A DNA stretch of 64,000 bases, from the NCBI GenBank assembly GCA_025526915.1, contig JAHLKH010000039.1, forward strand, positions 62,001 through 126,000. Reading direction: 5' to 3'. Each line of letters begins with the position of its first letter. The stretch's first letter is position 1. Below the pieces are notes generated by a model, which ran no database searches, was not told the origin of the DNA, and saw only the letters and a list, made by a program, of their open reading frames with translations. Both the position numbers and the translations under genes were made by a program. This DNA is from Entophlyctis helioformis (lineage: Eukaryota; Chytridiomycota; Chytridiomycetes; Chytridiales; Chytriomycetaceae). This document shows positions 42,901-54,700 of the stretch, piece after piece.

Positions 42901-45397
42901 ACCGTGAGTCGACCGCTAGCGGGTTCCAGGACACAGCTGCTGGACTGAGAGGCGACCGCCGGTCGTCGAGACGCCACCTTTTCTTGATCCATCCGGGCGG
43001 TCTGGCTGGGTACCTTGCTGCCATGACTGGTGAGTCGACTGCGCGGTTCTGTTTGCCTTCCTGCCCTGATTTCAGACGACTGACGCAAGACGCGATGCGG
43101 GCACTGTAGGACACACGTCGTTTGTGACGATCAAGGCCAAGACGGACGTGCATGTCGGCTTCATGTCCAAGCAGACGCTCGACAAGTACATTGAGCGCTA
43201 CCCAGGCACGCTCCTGTGTCTTGCCAAGCGGCTCGTCAACCAGCTGTCGCCGCTAGTCTTTCACATTGACGTTGCCCTCGAATGGGGCCAAGTCAATGCC
43301 GGCCAGGTGCTCTGCCGCCAGGGCGATCCGTCGTCGTCCATCTACATTGTGCTCACGGGACGTCTGCGAGCGATTGTCGAGCACACGCGCAACGGCATCG
43401 GGTCGCTCGAGATTCTGGGCGAGTACGGCCAGCTCGAGTCTGTGGGCGAAATGGAGGTGCTCATGGACGTCCCGCGCGCATCGACGATCCATGCTATCCG
43501 CGACACCGAGATCGCTGTCATGCCCAAGACGCTCTTTAACGCGCTTGCCATTGGGCATCCCGAGATCACCATGGCTATTTCGCGCATCATTGCTGCCCGC
43601 TCTACGCGGTCCATCACTTCGGGCGGGTTCAGCCGCAAGCTACAAGAGTCGCCAGCCGTGCCCGACATTCTTGCTGGCGGCGCCGACTCGGGCAACAACA
43701 ACGTCAACCTCAAGACGGTTGCCATTCTTCCCGTCACGTCGATTGTGCCCGTCGTGGAGTTTGCCGAGCGGCTGCGCGATGCGCTGGCGCTGGTCGGTGC
43801 GCCTGTGGCCATGCTCTCCACGGCCACGGTCATGCAGTCACTGGGCAAGCACGCCTTTACGCGTCTCGGTCGTCTGAAGCTCATGAGCTGGCTCGCCGAG
43901 CAGGAAGAGTCGCACCGGCTTGTGCTGTACGTCGCCGACGGCGGCGTCAACTCTCCGTGGACGCAGCGCGCGGTGCGGCAGGCCGACTGCATTCTTCTCG
44001 TCGGCCTGGGCGACGAGGACCCGGCGATTGGCGAGTTTGAGCGGCTGCTGATTGGCATGAAGACGACGGCGCGCAAGGAGCTCGTGCTGCTGCACAATGA
44101 GCGCGCGTGCATCCCGGGCTCGACAGCGCAGTGGCTCAAGAACCGACTATGGGTGCACGCTCACCACCATGTGCAGATGCGCGTCGCCACGCCGCGCGTC
44201 ATGGACAAGAGCCCGCAGAAGCAGCTCACGCTCGTCAACCTGCGCACGCATTTCCAGCAGTACTATTCGCGCATCTACCCGATCCATGCGTCGTCGGCCG
44301 ACGGCCACAAGACGGCCGGCCTCAATATCTACTCGGGCGTGCGGTCGGACTTTGCACGCCTGGCTCGCCGGCTGCTCAACAAGTCGATTGGACTGGTGCT
44401 GGGCGGCGGCGGCGCGCGCGGCATGTCCCACGTGGGCATCATCCGCGCGTTTGAAGAGGCCGGCATACCCGTCGACATGATTGGCGGGACGAGTATCGGC
44501 AGCTTTGTTGGAGGCATGTACGCGCGCGAGAATGACCATGTCAGCATCTTTGGACGGGCCAAGATGTTTTCGTCGAGAATGGCGGCCACGTGGCGGTCGC
44601 TGCTGGATCTGACGTATCCCGTGACGGCGCTACTGACGGGTAAGCCGCGACTGGTTGTCTCGTGTGTGGCTGGCTGGTTTAATGACTGATTGGACTGACT
44701 GACTGCTACACCCATGCCAGGCCACGAGTTCAACCGCAGCGTCTGGAAAGTGTTTCTGGAGTCGCAGATCGAGGACTGCTGGCTGCCGTACTTTGCCGTC
44801 ACGACCAACATCACGTGGAGCCGGATGGAAGTGCACCGCACGGGCTACATGTGGCGCTTCATCCGCGCGTCCATGTCGCTGTCGGGCTACATCCCGCCGC
44901 TCTGCGAGAACGGCGACATGCTCCTGGACGGCGGCTACATCAACAACCTGCCGGCCGACGTCATGCGGTCGCTCGGCGCGCAGACGATTGTGGCGATTGA
45001 CGTGTCGCTCGCCGACGACACGTCGCCCATCAACTACGGCGACTCGCTGTCGGGCTGGTGGGTCGTGCTCAACCGCTACAACCCCTTCTCGCGCAACTAT
45101 GCCCGTATCCCCAACATCTCGGACATCCAGTCGCGCCTCGCCTACGTGTCATCGGTCAAGCAGCTCGAGGACGCCAAGCGCCTCGACGGCTGTCTGTACC
45201 TGCACCCGCCCACGCAGCCATACACGGTCATGGACTTTGCCAAGTTCCAGGAGATCTACGACATGGGCTACGAGTTTGGCCGCGGCGTCGTGGCGGGCTG
45301 GGCAAAGGATGGCATTCTGGAGCGTGCCTTTGGCGTGCGGCCCGACGACGGCACTGGCCGCAAGACGTTTGGCGGCAACCGCCGTGCGTCCATCTGA
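39951..45397 (+). CDS. NTE1: Lysophospholipase NTE1 (patatin-like phospholipase B)
   Basis: Three exons, 39951-43029, 43110-44639 and 44721-45397 (1761 residues). An N-terminal signal-like helix is followed by about 120 Ala/Pro/Ser/Thr-rich residues. Membrane segments come next (about 145-205). There are three cyclic-nucleotide-binding-like domains (about 250-310, 945-975, 1080-1110). The C-terminal patatin domain has GGGGARG (about 1455), nucleophile GTSIG (about 1486) and the DGG of the catalytic dyad (about 1605). Family members deacylate phosphatidylcholine at the ER membrane. ATG 39951 was chosen because it starts the signal-like helix. The region between the first and second cNMP domains is long, His/Ser-rich and low complexity. 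Confidence 0.95.
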
Positions 45398-45971
45398 TCT
45401 CGTTTGTTTTGTTTCTGCGATTAATACATTCCTCATAGCATCCAAATCTGTTCGATGTCAACGCCGAGTGTTCGTGACGTGACAGCAGGACAGCAACCGG
45501 TCCAACACACGACGGGCAGCATGCTGGCCACACGACATTTTCCGCAGATTCACTGCACTGCGCTTGCCCACTTGCAGACAGCGTTCAACCATCCACCATT
45601 TTCATATTGTTTTTGGGAAGAGGACCATCCACAGAGTGTGTTTCTCAGAGAGAACAACCCCAGAGAGAGTGGTTTCAAAAATTGGGAAAGTTCCCAATAC
45701 GAGGCCTGGACCAGCGCTGCTTAGTAAAAGGCGAAGGAGCGGTATGATGTGCAGGCCCCAGGGAAGATGGGATGGACGAGAGGCGGCGGCAGCGTGCCAA
45801 TTTATACACTCGCGCGGTGGGCTGCGGCCTGGAGGGTTGTGGTCGACGGATGCGGTTGTGGGTTGGGATTTAATCGCGTCAAGCGCAGCAAGCGCAGCAA
45901 GCGGGGCCAGTTCAACATGGCATGGCAGGGCATAACAGAGCAGGGCAGGGCATGATAGGGCAGCGAGTGCG
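45398..45971. other. Intergenic region between convergent genes NTE1 and UCH
   Basis: 574 bp, less GC-rich than its surroundings. It holds the 3' ends of both genes: an ATTAATACA near 45420 may serve NTE1. Nothing else recognised. Confidence 0.6.
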
Positions 45972-46993
45972 CTACTCGGGGGGCGGCGAGAGCACCAGCA
46001 GCGTAAAGTTGAGCTGGTCGGGCTCGCGCTCCATGAACCCACGCACCAGGCGGGCGGCATCCTGGGCGGCGAGAGTGCGCGTGTCAGCGAGTGTCAGCGA
46101 GCGCAGCTGGCAGATGCGAGCAGACAGATGCGAGCAGGCAGACGGACAGACAGACGCACCAGCAGCAGATCGCCCGTCGCCGGGCCGTGGTTGATGGGGA
46201 ACGGCTTGCGGCCGTCCATCTCGTAGACGTGGCCGTCCTTCTCGACAAAGCACACAAAGTGCAGGTCGACGTCGTCGTCGGCATCTGGCGCCGCCGTCTG
46301 GCCCTCGAGCGAGCTCTGCCGGTGGATGGCCGCCAGATCGGCGTCCTGCTCGAGCACACCCGCGCGCTCCTCGGGCGTGCGCTGCGCCGTGCGATCCAGG
46401 ATCCGCTTGAGCGGCCCGTCGGCTGGTTATGTGGCGGCGGCAGCACGATCAGACGAAGGCACAGACAGACGCAACAGACGCAGACACAACGCCGTACTCA
46501 GCTGCAGGTCGTCCTGGTTGTTGGCCAGCGCATGCAGCAGCCCGATCGTGCCACAGGCATTGCCGATCGTCTGCCGCACAAAGTACAGGCCGCTGCTGAC
46601 CGTCTGGCCGTCGCGGCGGATGCGGGCCTCTTCCTGCTCGCGGAACGCCTCGTACTGCACAAGCACACGTCCGTCTGCTGGTCAGCATGCCTGGACGCAT
46701 GCACACAGGGCCATCCCCCACCGTGCCTTGGCTGTGATCGGGAACAGCATCACGACCGCCTTGACGGGCCGCGGAATGAACTGCAGCATGTCGGCGTCAA
46801 GCCCCCACAGGTCGTTGAACTGCAGCGGCGACCGCACGCCGAGCAGGTCCAGATACTGTCGGCCATGGCACGCTGCCCGTCAGTTGCTTGCTGGCAGCTG
46901 CAGCCAGCCATAGCCAGCCGTTCGGTAATGGCCGCAGCACACCTTGTTCATGACCTCGGGGTTCGACTCGAGCGGGATCCACGAGCTCGGCAT
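45972..46993 (-). CDS. UCHL3: Ubiquitin carboxyl-terminal hydrolase, UCH-L3 type
   Basis: Five exons: 46993-46943, 46855-46727, 46654-46498, 46422-46160 and 46061-45972 (229 residues). WIPLESNPEVMNK opens the protein as in UCH-L3. QTIGNACGTIGLLHA holds the oxyanion Gln and catalytic Cys. The catalytic His is in DLHFVCFVEKDGH and the Asp in MDGRKPFPINHG. It is a cysteine protease that removes small adducts from ubiquitin or NEDD8 C-termini. Intron 2 uses a GC donor (GCACGG), required to join ITAK to YEAF as in the family. Confidence 0.95.
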
Positions 46994-47092
46994 CTTGAGA
47001 CGAGCAGTTGGGCGATGGCCCGGAAACCCGCTCGTGCATCTTCATTCGCTCAACCACCACGATCACCACAACCGCCACGATCACCGCAACCA

Positions 47093-49074
47093 TCAATAGC
47101 CCATCTGATTATACACATGCTCGGCCAGCCATCGCGGCGACACGTCCATCTCCAGATCCACCACGCTGACCTGCTGATCGCCCGTGTCGCCGTGCGCCAG
47201 ACACACGAGCGTGAGCACGCTGTCGTGGGCCAGCCGGAACGGGTGTCGCACAACCGACAGCCGCCCAAACGTGCCTTCCCAGAGCAGGTGCTCGCACACA
47301 CCGTTGCTGTCGTCCAGACCGAGACTGAGCATCGATCGCGGGCTCTCGGTCCTGCAGAGTGTAAAGGATCCCTTGCATGTGCACGCGTCGCGGCCCGCCG
47401 GTGCTGGCTGGTCCGGCATGGGCGGCGTGGTAGCTGCTGGAGAATCCACGTCACACACATCGCTGCCAGCCGATGCACGAGTCTCGAGCGGCAACGACGA
47501 GCTCGACTCGGAGCCAACCCCCGAATCACGGCGATCGCCGTCATCTGCCAGCTGGCACGCTGCGCACGGACGCTGAGCGCCAAGACCGTAGCGCGAGTAT
47601 GCGGGGTACGACCACGTCGAGCAGGAGATGGATGCCGCAAGGGCAGCCGCGCAGCACGTGGGGTCGCGACACAGCCGCATGTCGCGGCCGCTGGCTGGCG
47701 CGAGCACGTCCACCACGCGCCACGTCTGCGAGAGGAGCGCCATCTGCAGATGCGTGTCCATGCTCATTGACGGCCGGTCCACCACGCTCGAGTACGTTGC
47801 GAAAATATGGCTGCAGTCCCTCGTGTCAGCCAGCAATACCTGAAACCATGCATGCATGCTAAAGACAGCCAGGACCAGAGCGTCTTCTTACCGGAAGAGC
47901 GTGCCATAGGCTGGGATGAGTGCGGACGGGATATGGTCGCTGAGCGTCGCCCATCCGCGACGCAGGAACGCGGAGATGTTGCGGAAATCCGTCTGTCGCA
48001 GCGCCATATGCTGCCGCAGCGTCGGCGGCAGTGGCAGCGGCGCAGCTGATCTCGCCACCGCTCCCGACTCGCTCGGGCTGGGCGGCACGTCTGCCTCGTC
48101 GCTTGCCGCAGCCGTATCCCGCGCGGGATCAGGCTCTGCATCTGCCGGTGACGTGATGGATATGGTGGGCACGATAGGTGTCTCGGCCGTTGCGTCGCTG
48201 CTGTTGGGGTCGGCCGATGCTGTGTTGCTTGTCGGAGTGGTGTTATCGAGCCATGCCTGCAACGGGCTGGTTTCGTCGCGCACCTTTGTGCAAACCGACA
48301 CGAGCAGCGCGCCAAACCCACGGAATCCAGGACTGCGTTTCGTCATCACGGATCGCGTCGGTGGTCGCGCCACCTGTATCTGTATCGGTTGCGGTGCTGG
48401 TGCATGCTGCGGCTGCGGCTGCGGCTGTTCGCCATTGCCGCCGTCCGCCGACTGTGCAGCCAATGGATCTGCTGCTGCTGCTGCCTGCTGGTCGCCTTGC
48501 TGGCCACCCTCGCCGTCCTCTTGCTCGCCAGCCGCTTCCTGATCCTCCTCGTCGTCTTCTTCGTCACTGCTGTCACGGGCCAGACGGCCGCACCCCCACA
48601 TTCGCATCTTGAGTCGCCCGCTCTTGGCCACCGACTCGACAACGACCGAGTACCGCATCGTCTGCGGGAAGCAGTGTGCCGAGATGTTGAGCGTCACGAC
48701 CACCTGTCCCCTCGGCACCTTGCATGTCATTTCGCTGTAGTACGGCTCGGTGCCGGTGTGGGCATTTTCGAGCTGGCTCGCTGTCGTCGCGTTGCTTCCG
48801 TTGCTGCTGCTGCCGCCGTTGCTGTCGAGACGGGATTGCACAGACTGCAGACGCCGCAGCTGGGCTCGGTCGCGCGCCAGACGCTCGCGGTACACGACGC
48901 GCGTGAGGGCATAGAAACGTCGGCTCGCGAGTCGCGCCGTCCACAGATCCGCGAGCTGGGCAATGCATGCAGGATCGCAATCAGCAGCTCAGCCGGCAGA
49001 GCACGTTGCTTCTGCTGCTTTGGCGGTGCCTGGATCGGTGCCAGAGACTCGATGACGACTTGCGTGAGCTGCAT
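47093..49074 (-). CDS. F-box-like protein, otherwise unrecognised, one frame break
   Basis: Two exons, 49074-47892 and 47819-47093 (636 residues if one base is restored near 48963-48972). The N-terminus has a probable F-box (ALPAELLIAILHA then QLADLWTARLASRRFYALTR). The middle includes a beta-rich stretch (RGQVVVTLNISAHCF) and an acidic, Gln/Ala/Pro-rich linker. The C-terminal exon has scattered Cys (CRDPTCC, CAACQ, CTCKG) and ends in WLAEHVYNQMGY. The frame change falls inside the F-box, which supports a sequencing or assembly error. Target unknown. Confidence 0.6.
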
Positions 49075-49158
49075 GTCAATATTTGGCTGGGCCAAGGACG
49101 ATGACGAAACCAGGGGCAGGAACAAAAATGTTCATTGGCGAGAGGTGGGGATGGCCAT

Positions 49159-50011
49159 CTAGAGCATGACGGCAGCCATAACAAGCACAAGCGACAGGGA
49201 CGCCGTGAGCGACGCGTGAACACGCATCGGGCTGCCGTTGGTGGTGGCGGCGGTCGTCTTGGCAGCCGCAGGAGCGCTGGTCGCCGCCGAAGGAGCCAGG
49301 GAAGCAACAGCAGACGGTTGCACACTCGGGCGTGCTGTGGGCACACTCGCGGGAACCGATACGGAAGCTGCAGCCGTGCGCGCCGTGGACGGCGTGATCG
49401 GGTTCGGGATGTCGGCCGTCGCGACGAGCAGCTGGTTGTCTTCGTCAAAGAGGCGGAACTGCACAAAGTCGGTGTACGACACCCAGTTGCCAGCCGTCGA
49501 AATAAACGTCACGTTGCGGTTGATGGGTGCACCTGGGGCCGGGGCCGTGAACTTTTCTGCAGCAAGGCGCACGCCGTTTGTGTCGGGGGGCACACCGCCA
49601 AAGATGACGATAGCGGGGACGCCAGAGAACGCGAGGTTGTTGATCGAGAACTACATCCGCGATTACGGGGGGTTTGTTTACCGTTGTAAGGGGGGTTGTA
49701 TGGATGCGGGTGAAGGCGAAGAGTGTCAGTGTGCGTTGCCATGTATGCACGATGCAGCATCAATGATGGTGCACTCGCTCGGCAGCCGCAGACGATCAGG
49801 GGCAGAGCGAGGGGCAACTTACTGTGCAGCCGTCAACAACAGAGATCGTGCCAGAGACGGTCAGCGGGGCGTTGTTGGCACCCGTCGCACGTGCGCCCAC
49901 GATCGGGATCGAGAGCGTGCGGTTGGCGTACGGGTTGACGGCCGCATTGCAGAGACTGTAGGCAGATGCGGTGGCGGCCAGAGAAACAATAGCGATGGTG
50001 TTGAAGAGCAT
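49159..50011 (-). CDS. Secreted GPI-anchored protein, DM13-like (paralogue 1)
   Basis: Two exons, 50011-49823 and 49650-49159 (226 residues). It has a signal peptide (MLFNTIAIVSLAATASA). A compact beta-rich region follows with SGTISVVDGC, FSINNLAFSG, IFGGVPPDTNGVRL and VQFRLFDEDNQLL. Next are an Ala/Ser/Pro/Thr-rich stalk of about 60 residues and a hydrophobic C-terminus typical of a GPI-anchor signal. The pattern recalls DM13/electron-transfer domains, but the match is tentative. The neighbour at 50565-51414 has the same layout and intron position, so they are tandem duplicates. Confidence 0.75.
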
Positions 50012-50564
50012 GCTGGCGGCTGATAGTGCAGGTGTATGTGCGACGACGGTGTGTGCGAGTGTACGTGCAGAGAGACGGTTGCTATGTGGCGCTGTTTGTG
50101 TGTTGATGGCAGTGATCGGATGTCCTTGACAACAAGCGGGAATTCATGTGGCTTATATGGACGAGGCGTTGCGGCCATAAACAAATCAAGACTTGATCCA
50201 CGCGGTCGCAGCAACAGCTGCATCCCCATATGCGGCCAACTTTCGAGTCCATGCAGTGCAGTGTCAAGTCCACGGCGCAGTGGATATCATCCACATCCAG
50301 TCCAAGACTGTGCGGCCGCTCCATGGCCAGAATGCACGTGCATCCATGCTGCTTATCATGCAGCCCTTCCCTCAGGTCGATGCATTTCTGCCGCGAGCCG
50401 TGACTCACTGTGGCTCTCGTGCTATCAAGAACATGCCCACAAGCCGTATCTGCTGCCTGAACGTCTTGGCCGATGCAAACGGCAGTGTTGACGAGGCGAT
50501 CGTGTGTTTGGTCGATACATGGTCGGTTTATTCAGAGCACAGCAAGCAGATACAGTCTCGAGTC
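50012..50564. other. Intergenic region between the two DM13-like genes
   Basis: Contains the promoter of paralogue 1 near its left end and the 3' end of paralogue 2. No gene found; GC content and codon patterns look non-coding. Confidence 0.6.
50152..50158 (-). promoter_or_regulatory. TATA box of DM13-like paralogue 1
   Basis: ATATAAG on the minus strand, about 140 bp before the ATG at 50011. Confidence 0.4.
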
Positions 50565-51414
50565 TCAAATAGCATAAGACATGATGCTGCCGACAACGAT
50601 GGCAGCCGCAAACCCAGCACCCATGGAAGCAACAGCGCGCATCGATCCGCCTGTTGCCGCCTTGGCTGTTGGCGTCGACGTTGACGAGGCAACGGCAGTG
50701 CCGGCAGACCCAGACGCCGACGCCGACCCAGACGCCGAGCTGCCAGCCGGCTTGGAGGCAATCACCGGCAGCGTGACCTTGGCAAGCAGCGTGTTGGTGT
50801 TGCGCTCAAACAGCCGCAGCTCGTTGAATCCGCCCCAGTTGGCTTGGCGGCCGGCGACGGTCGTCAGATTGAAGATGACCGACTGCGGGAATGCAGACTG
50901 CGTCACGATGGCGTCGCTGACGGTGATGCCGTCTGCCGAGCCGACGTTGCCGCCGAACCAGAGGCACTCGCCCGAGTTGAGGAGCACAAACTCGCGCACG
51001 GCAAACTGCCAAGCCGAGCCAAGCCATGTCAAGCCAAGCCAGGCACGCCACGTCCAGATCCGGTTCGGACGGCGGATTGATTGACAGATTGTTTGTTTGT
51101 TTGTTTGTTTGCGTTGGCCGTGTAGGGCAGATTCAGCGCGTTGACACAGACATGGACATGGCAACGAGGCAACGAGGCAGCAGACATACCGAGCAGCCGT
51201 CGAGGATCTCAACGTTGCCGCTGATGGTGAGCGGGGCGCCGGCGCCAGTGAGCTTGGTGGTGGCCTCGATCGGGAACGTGGCCTTGGCAGCGGACACGAG
51301 CGAGCTGAAGACGTAGTTGGCCTTGTCGCACAGGCCGTACGTGGGTGCCTGTGCACTGGCCGGCTGGCTGGCAAGCACAGCAACGAGGGCAGCAGCGAGC
51401 GAAGAGGCGAGCAT
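50565..51414 (-). CDS. Secreted GPI-anchored protein, DM13-like (paralogue 2)
   Basis: Two exons, 51414-51190 and 51005-50565 (221 residues). Signal peptide (LAAALVAVLASQPASA), then CDKANYVFSS, ISGNVEILDGC, LWFGGNVGSADGITVSD, FNLTTVAG and NELRLFERNTNTLLAKVTLP. A Ser/Ala/Gly-rich stalk and a hydrophobic tail (AGFAAAIVVGSIM) suited to GPI attachment end the protein. The intron falls at the same place (after DGCS) as in paralogue 1 (DGCT). It contains a (TTTG)n run. Probably a cell-surface protein; biochemical role unknown. Confidence 0.75.
51089..51111. repeat. (TTTG)n microsatellite
   Basis: Five to six TTTG units in the intron of DM13-like paralogue 2. Confidence 0.9.
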
Positions 51415-51558
51415 TGGCGGCGAGCAGATCTGCGGGTGGCGAGTGATTGCGGGCTGGGAAAGGGCGGGGCTTTAAGGAGCCTCTCGCGCCTGGTGCCTGT
51501 GGCGTGGATGCGACTGTGGCAACAAACAAGCGGCCATCCACGCGTGCACAAACAGCAC

Positions 51559-51566
51559 CTTTTATA
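51559..51566 (-). promoter_or_regulatory. TATA box of DM13-like paralogue 2
   Basis: TATAAAAG on the minus strand, about 145 bp before the ATG at 51414, within the divergent region shared with the ABCA gene. Confidence 0.55.
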
Positions 51567-51748
51567 TCAACACACGCAGCGGCGTGCACAAGCAGCCAGC
51601 CAATCGGGCGGCTTTTTCCGCCATTGTGCACGACGGCTCCATCGGCATCAAAGGCATCGACGCCCGCAGCACCCGCAACAGCCGCATCTCGGTGTCCACC
51701 AGCACCACCCGCACCACCACCACCATCGCCGCCGCCGCCACCATCGTC

Positions 51749-54700
51749 ATGCGCCCAGGCGACGTCGAGCTCAAGGAGCTGCCCACGGCCCCCGCGGCCG
51801 ACTACACGCCCATGCGCAGCACCGTCGCCCACCGCTCGTTTGTGCGCTCCTTCATTGACCAGCTCGGCGTCATGCTCTGGCGCAACACCCTCTTCCAGGT
51901 GCGTGCCCGCCTGGCTGTCTGCCTGGCTGTCTGGCTACGTATGCCTGGCTGGCTTGCTGGCTGCCTACGTATGCCTGCAGCTACTGGCCTCTGTGCGTCG
52001 GATCGGCCGGCGCACTGCGGGCAGACGCAAGCGCCTCGTGGCCATGCTGTGCTGCTTGTGCACAGCATCCGGGTGGCTGGCGGGCTGGCTGGCGTGCTGT
52101 GCCCGCCACTCTGAACAAGCCGGCCGCTGCGGCCAGCACAGACCAGCACAAGCCAGCACAGACCAGCGCTGCTAACACGCTGCCCTGGCACACACCGCCT
52201 GCGATCGCTGGCCACCACCACCACCACCACCCAGTGGCGCTACCTGCGCTCCACGCTGGCACAGACCGTCGGCGCCCCGCTCATCTTCATGCTGCTGCTC
52301 TTCATCCTCCAGCGTGCAGACTACGCCAACCAGAGCAAGACCACGCAGACGCCGCCGTCGGCCCCTCTGCCCGGCGTCTTCCGCTGCCAGGCACGTCGTC
52401 CCTGGTGCCCGCTGCCTTGCCCTGCCGTTCGATGCCTGCCGGCCGCACTGTGCACCATGCGCTGTGCACCGTGTGCCGTGCCACGCCCCGCACAAGCCTA
52501 ACTCTTGCATCCGCAACCCCACAGGGCCGCTCGGCGTCGGCCAACTGCATCAACATCATGTACACGCCCGTCAACGACGCCACCAACAGCTTCATGCGCA
52601 CGTTTGCGTCGCTCAATGCCCGCCGCACCGGCGAAAAAGCCCTGACCGTCGAGCCGATCCTGCGCAGTATGTGGCCTCCCTTGCTCTTCCTCTTTCACTC
52701 GCTGGGCAATCACTCGGCCATACCTGCTGACATGCTTTCATCGCCAGGCATCATACCGCCGCCGAGGACGCTGGATATCGTGCCCGTGCCGTCCAAAGCA
52801 TTCATCTACAACTACACGCTCACCTTCCCCAACACCACGGCCTGGGGTACGCCACTCGTCGCCTGTCTCTGGCTGCTTGCTCCGTCGTCTCCGTCTCCGT
52901 CGTCTCCGTGAAGCGCTGTGCTAACTGGGCTGCATGGCAATGGCAGGCATCGTGTTCAACGAAGAGCGGACGCCCGACAGAAACATCCAGTACCAGATCT
53001 GGTACAACTCGTCGCGTGTCAACAATGGCAGCGATGTGTACGGCCGGCAACTCACTGCGTTCCTGCGCGGCATGGACGAGTCCATCAGTACGTGTCTCCT
53101 TTCCTGGCCAACCCAACGCATCCAGCGCTGTTGCTAACGCGGCCGTCTCTGCATCCACAGTCAGCGTTCTCAACGACCCTGCAGCGACTGTCACGGCCAA
53201 CATCGACGTGACGCTGCGTGACTGGCCGGTCGTGCCGCCGGCGGTGCTGTCGGACACGATTGTGCAGAACCTCGGCGCAGTGTTCTTCTTCTGCTCAGTC
53301 ATGGTCGTGTTCATCAACGTGCTCAACCAGATCGTGTCGGAGAAGGAGCAGAAGCTGCGGCTCGGTATGGAGATTATGGGTCTCAAGGTACGCTCGCCGT
53401 GCCGATCAGATTGCTCGGCGGCGTCATGCCTTGCGCCACCGTCGACTGACACGCGACGTTGGTGTGTATGGATAGCCGGTCGTGTACTGGCTGGGCATGT
53501 TCCTGTCCAACAGTCTGCTCGTGTTTGTTGGGTCGCTCTTCACCGTGATCCTCGGCTACATCTTCCAGTTCAACACGTTCAAGAACACCAACTTTGCCGT
53601 GCGTACCATCGCTGTTGCCGCCATGCTGTGCTGCGATGGCTGACGCTGTCTGTTGCGGCCACAGGTGTTGTTGATCACGTTCTTCTTGTTTGGCGAGGCC
53701 ATGGTCGTGTTTGGCTTCTTCATCACCACGTTTGTGCGTCGCGCGCGTGTGGCGGTGCTTGTCGGTATCTTTGTGTTCATCGTCGGCCTGCTATTCGAGT
53801 CGTTTGTTTTTTCGTCTGGCTTCATTGGCTACATTTGGTGGCGGCGATCGACCTCTTCCTTTGTCCCGACCAGTACGTCTGGCCACTCTTGCACTATCAC
53901 ACATGGCACTTGTGCGGTCGTGTGCACACACGACTCTAACCTTCATTTCGCCACTCCACGCTACACCGCGCCACTTAGTTCTGAGCATCTTCCCGTTCTT
54001 CAACTTTGGCAAGTGCTTCTTGGATATCTCGACGCTGACCACAGGCAAGCGCGACGACCTCACGGGCACGTTTATTGCGGGACCCGGATTTGGCTGGAAC
54101 AACATGTACAACCCGATCCCGGCGTACCTGCAACCGACATACCCGGACGGCGGCAAGCCAGACATCCCGCCAACCGTCAACGCGTGGTACGCGCTGCTGT
54201 TCGACATCGTGCTCTACAGCGTCCTCACGTGGTTCTTTGACAATGTCATTCCGGACGAGTTTGGCTACTCGCTGCCGGTGTACTTTTTCATGCTGCCGTC
54301 GTACTGGGGTTTCGAGACGGGCAAGAGCAAGGCGGTTGACCGCGCGGACTGGCTTGCGAATGTGTTTGACTCGTCCGCGCGTGAACCGGTCCAGGAGGAC
54401 AGTGACGTCTCGGTGGAGCGGAGCCGCGCGCTCAGTGAAGGTACCTGCAATGCCATTTCATGGCCTGTTTATTTGGTCGGATGCCTCCATATGTGTGTAT
54501 GTGCGACTGACGCTTTTTGGTGTGGATGGAAAGCGTTCTGGCCTGCTGGCAAGATTGTGCACTTGCGCAAGCTGTATCAGACGTTTGGCAGCAAGGACGA
54601 GAAGCTTGCCATCAAGGACCTGTGTCTGACGCTCGAAGAGGGCAAGCTGCTCGCGCTTCTTGGACAGAACGGTGCCGGCAAATCCACCACCATGAACGTG

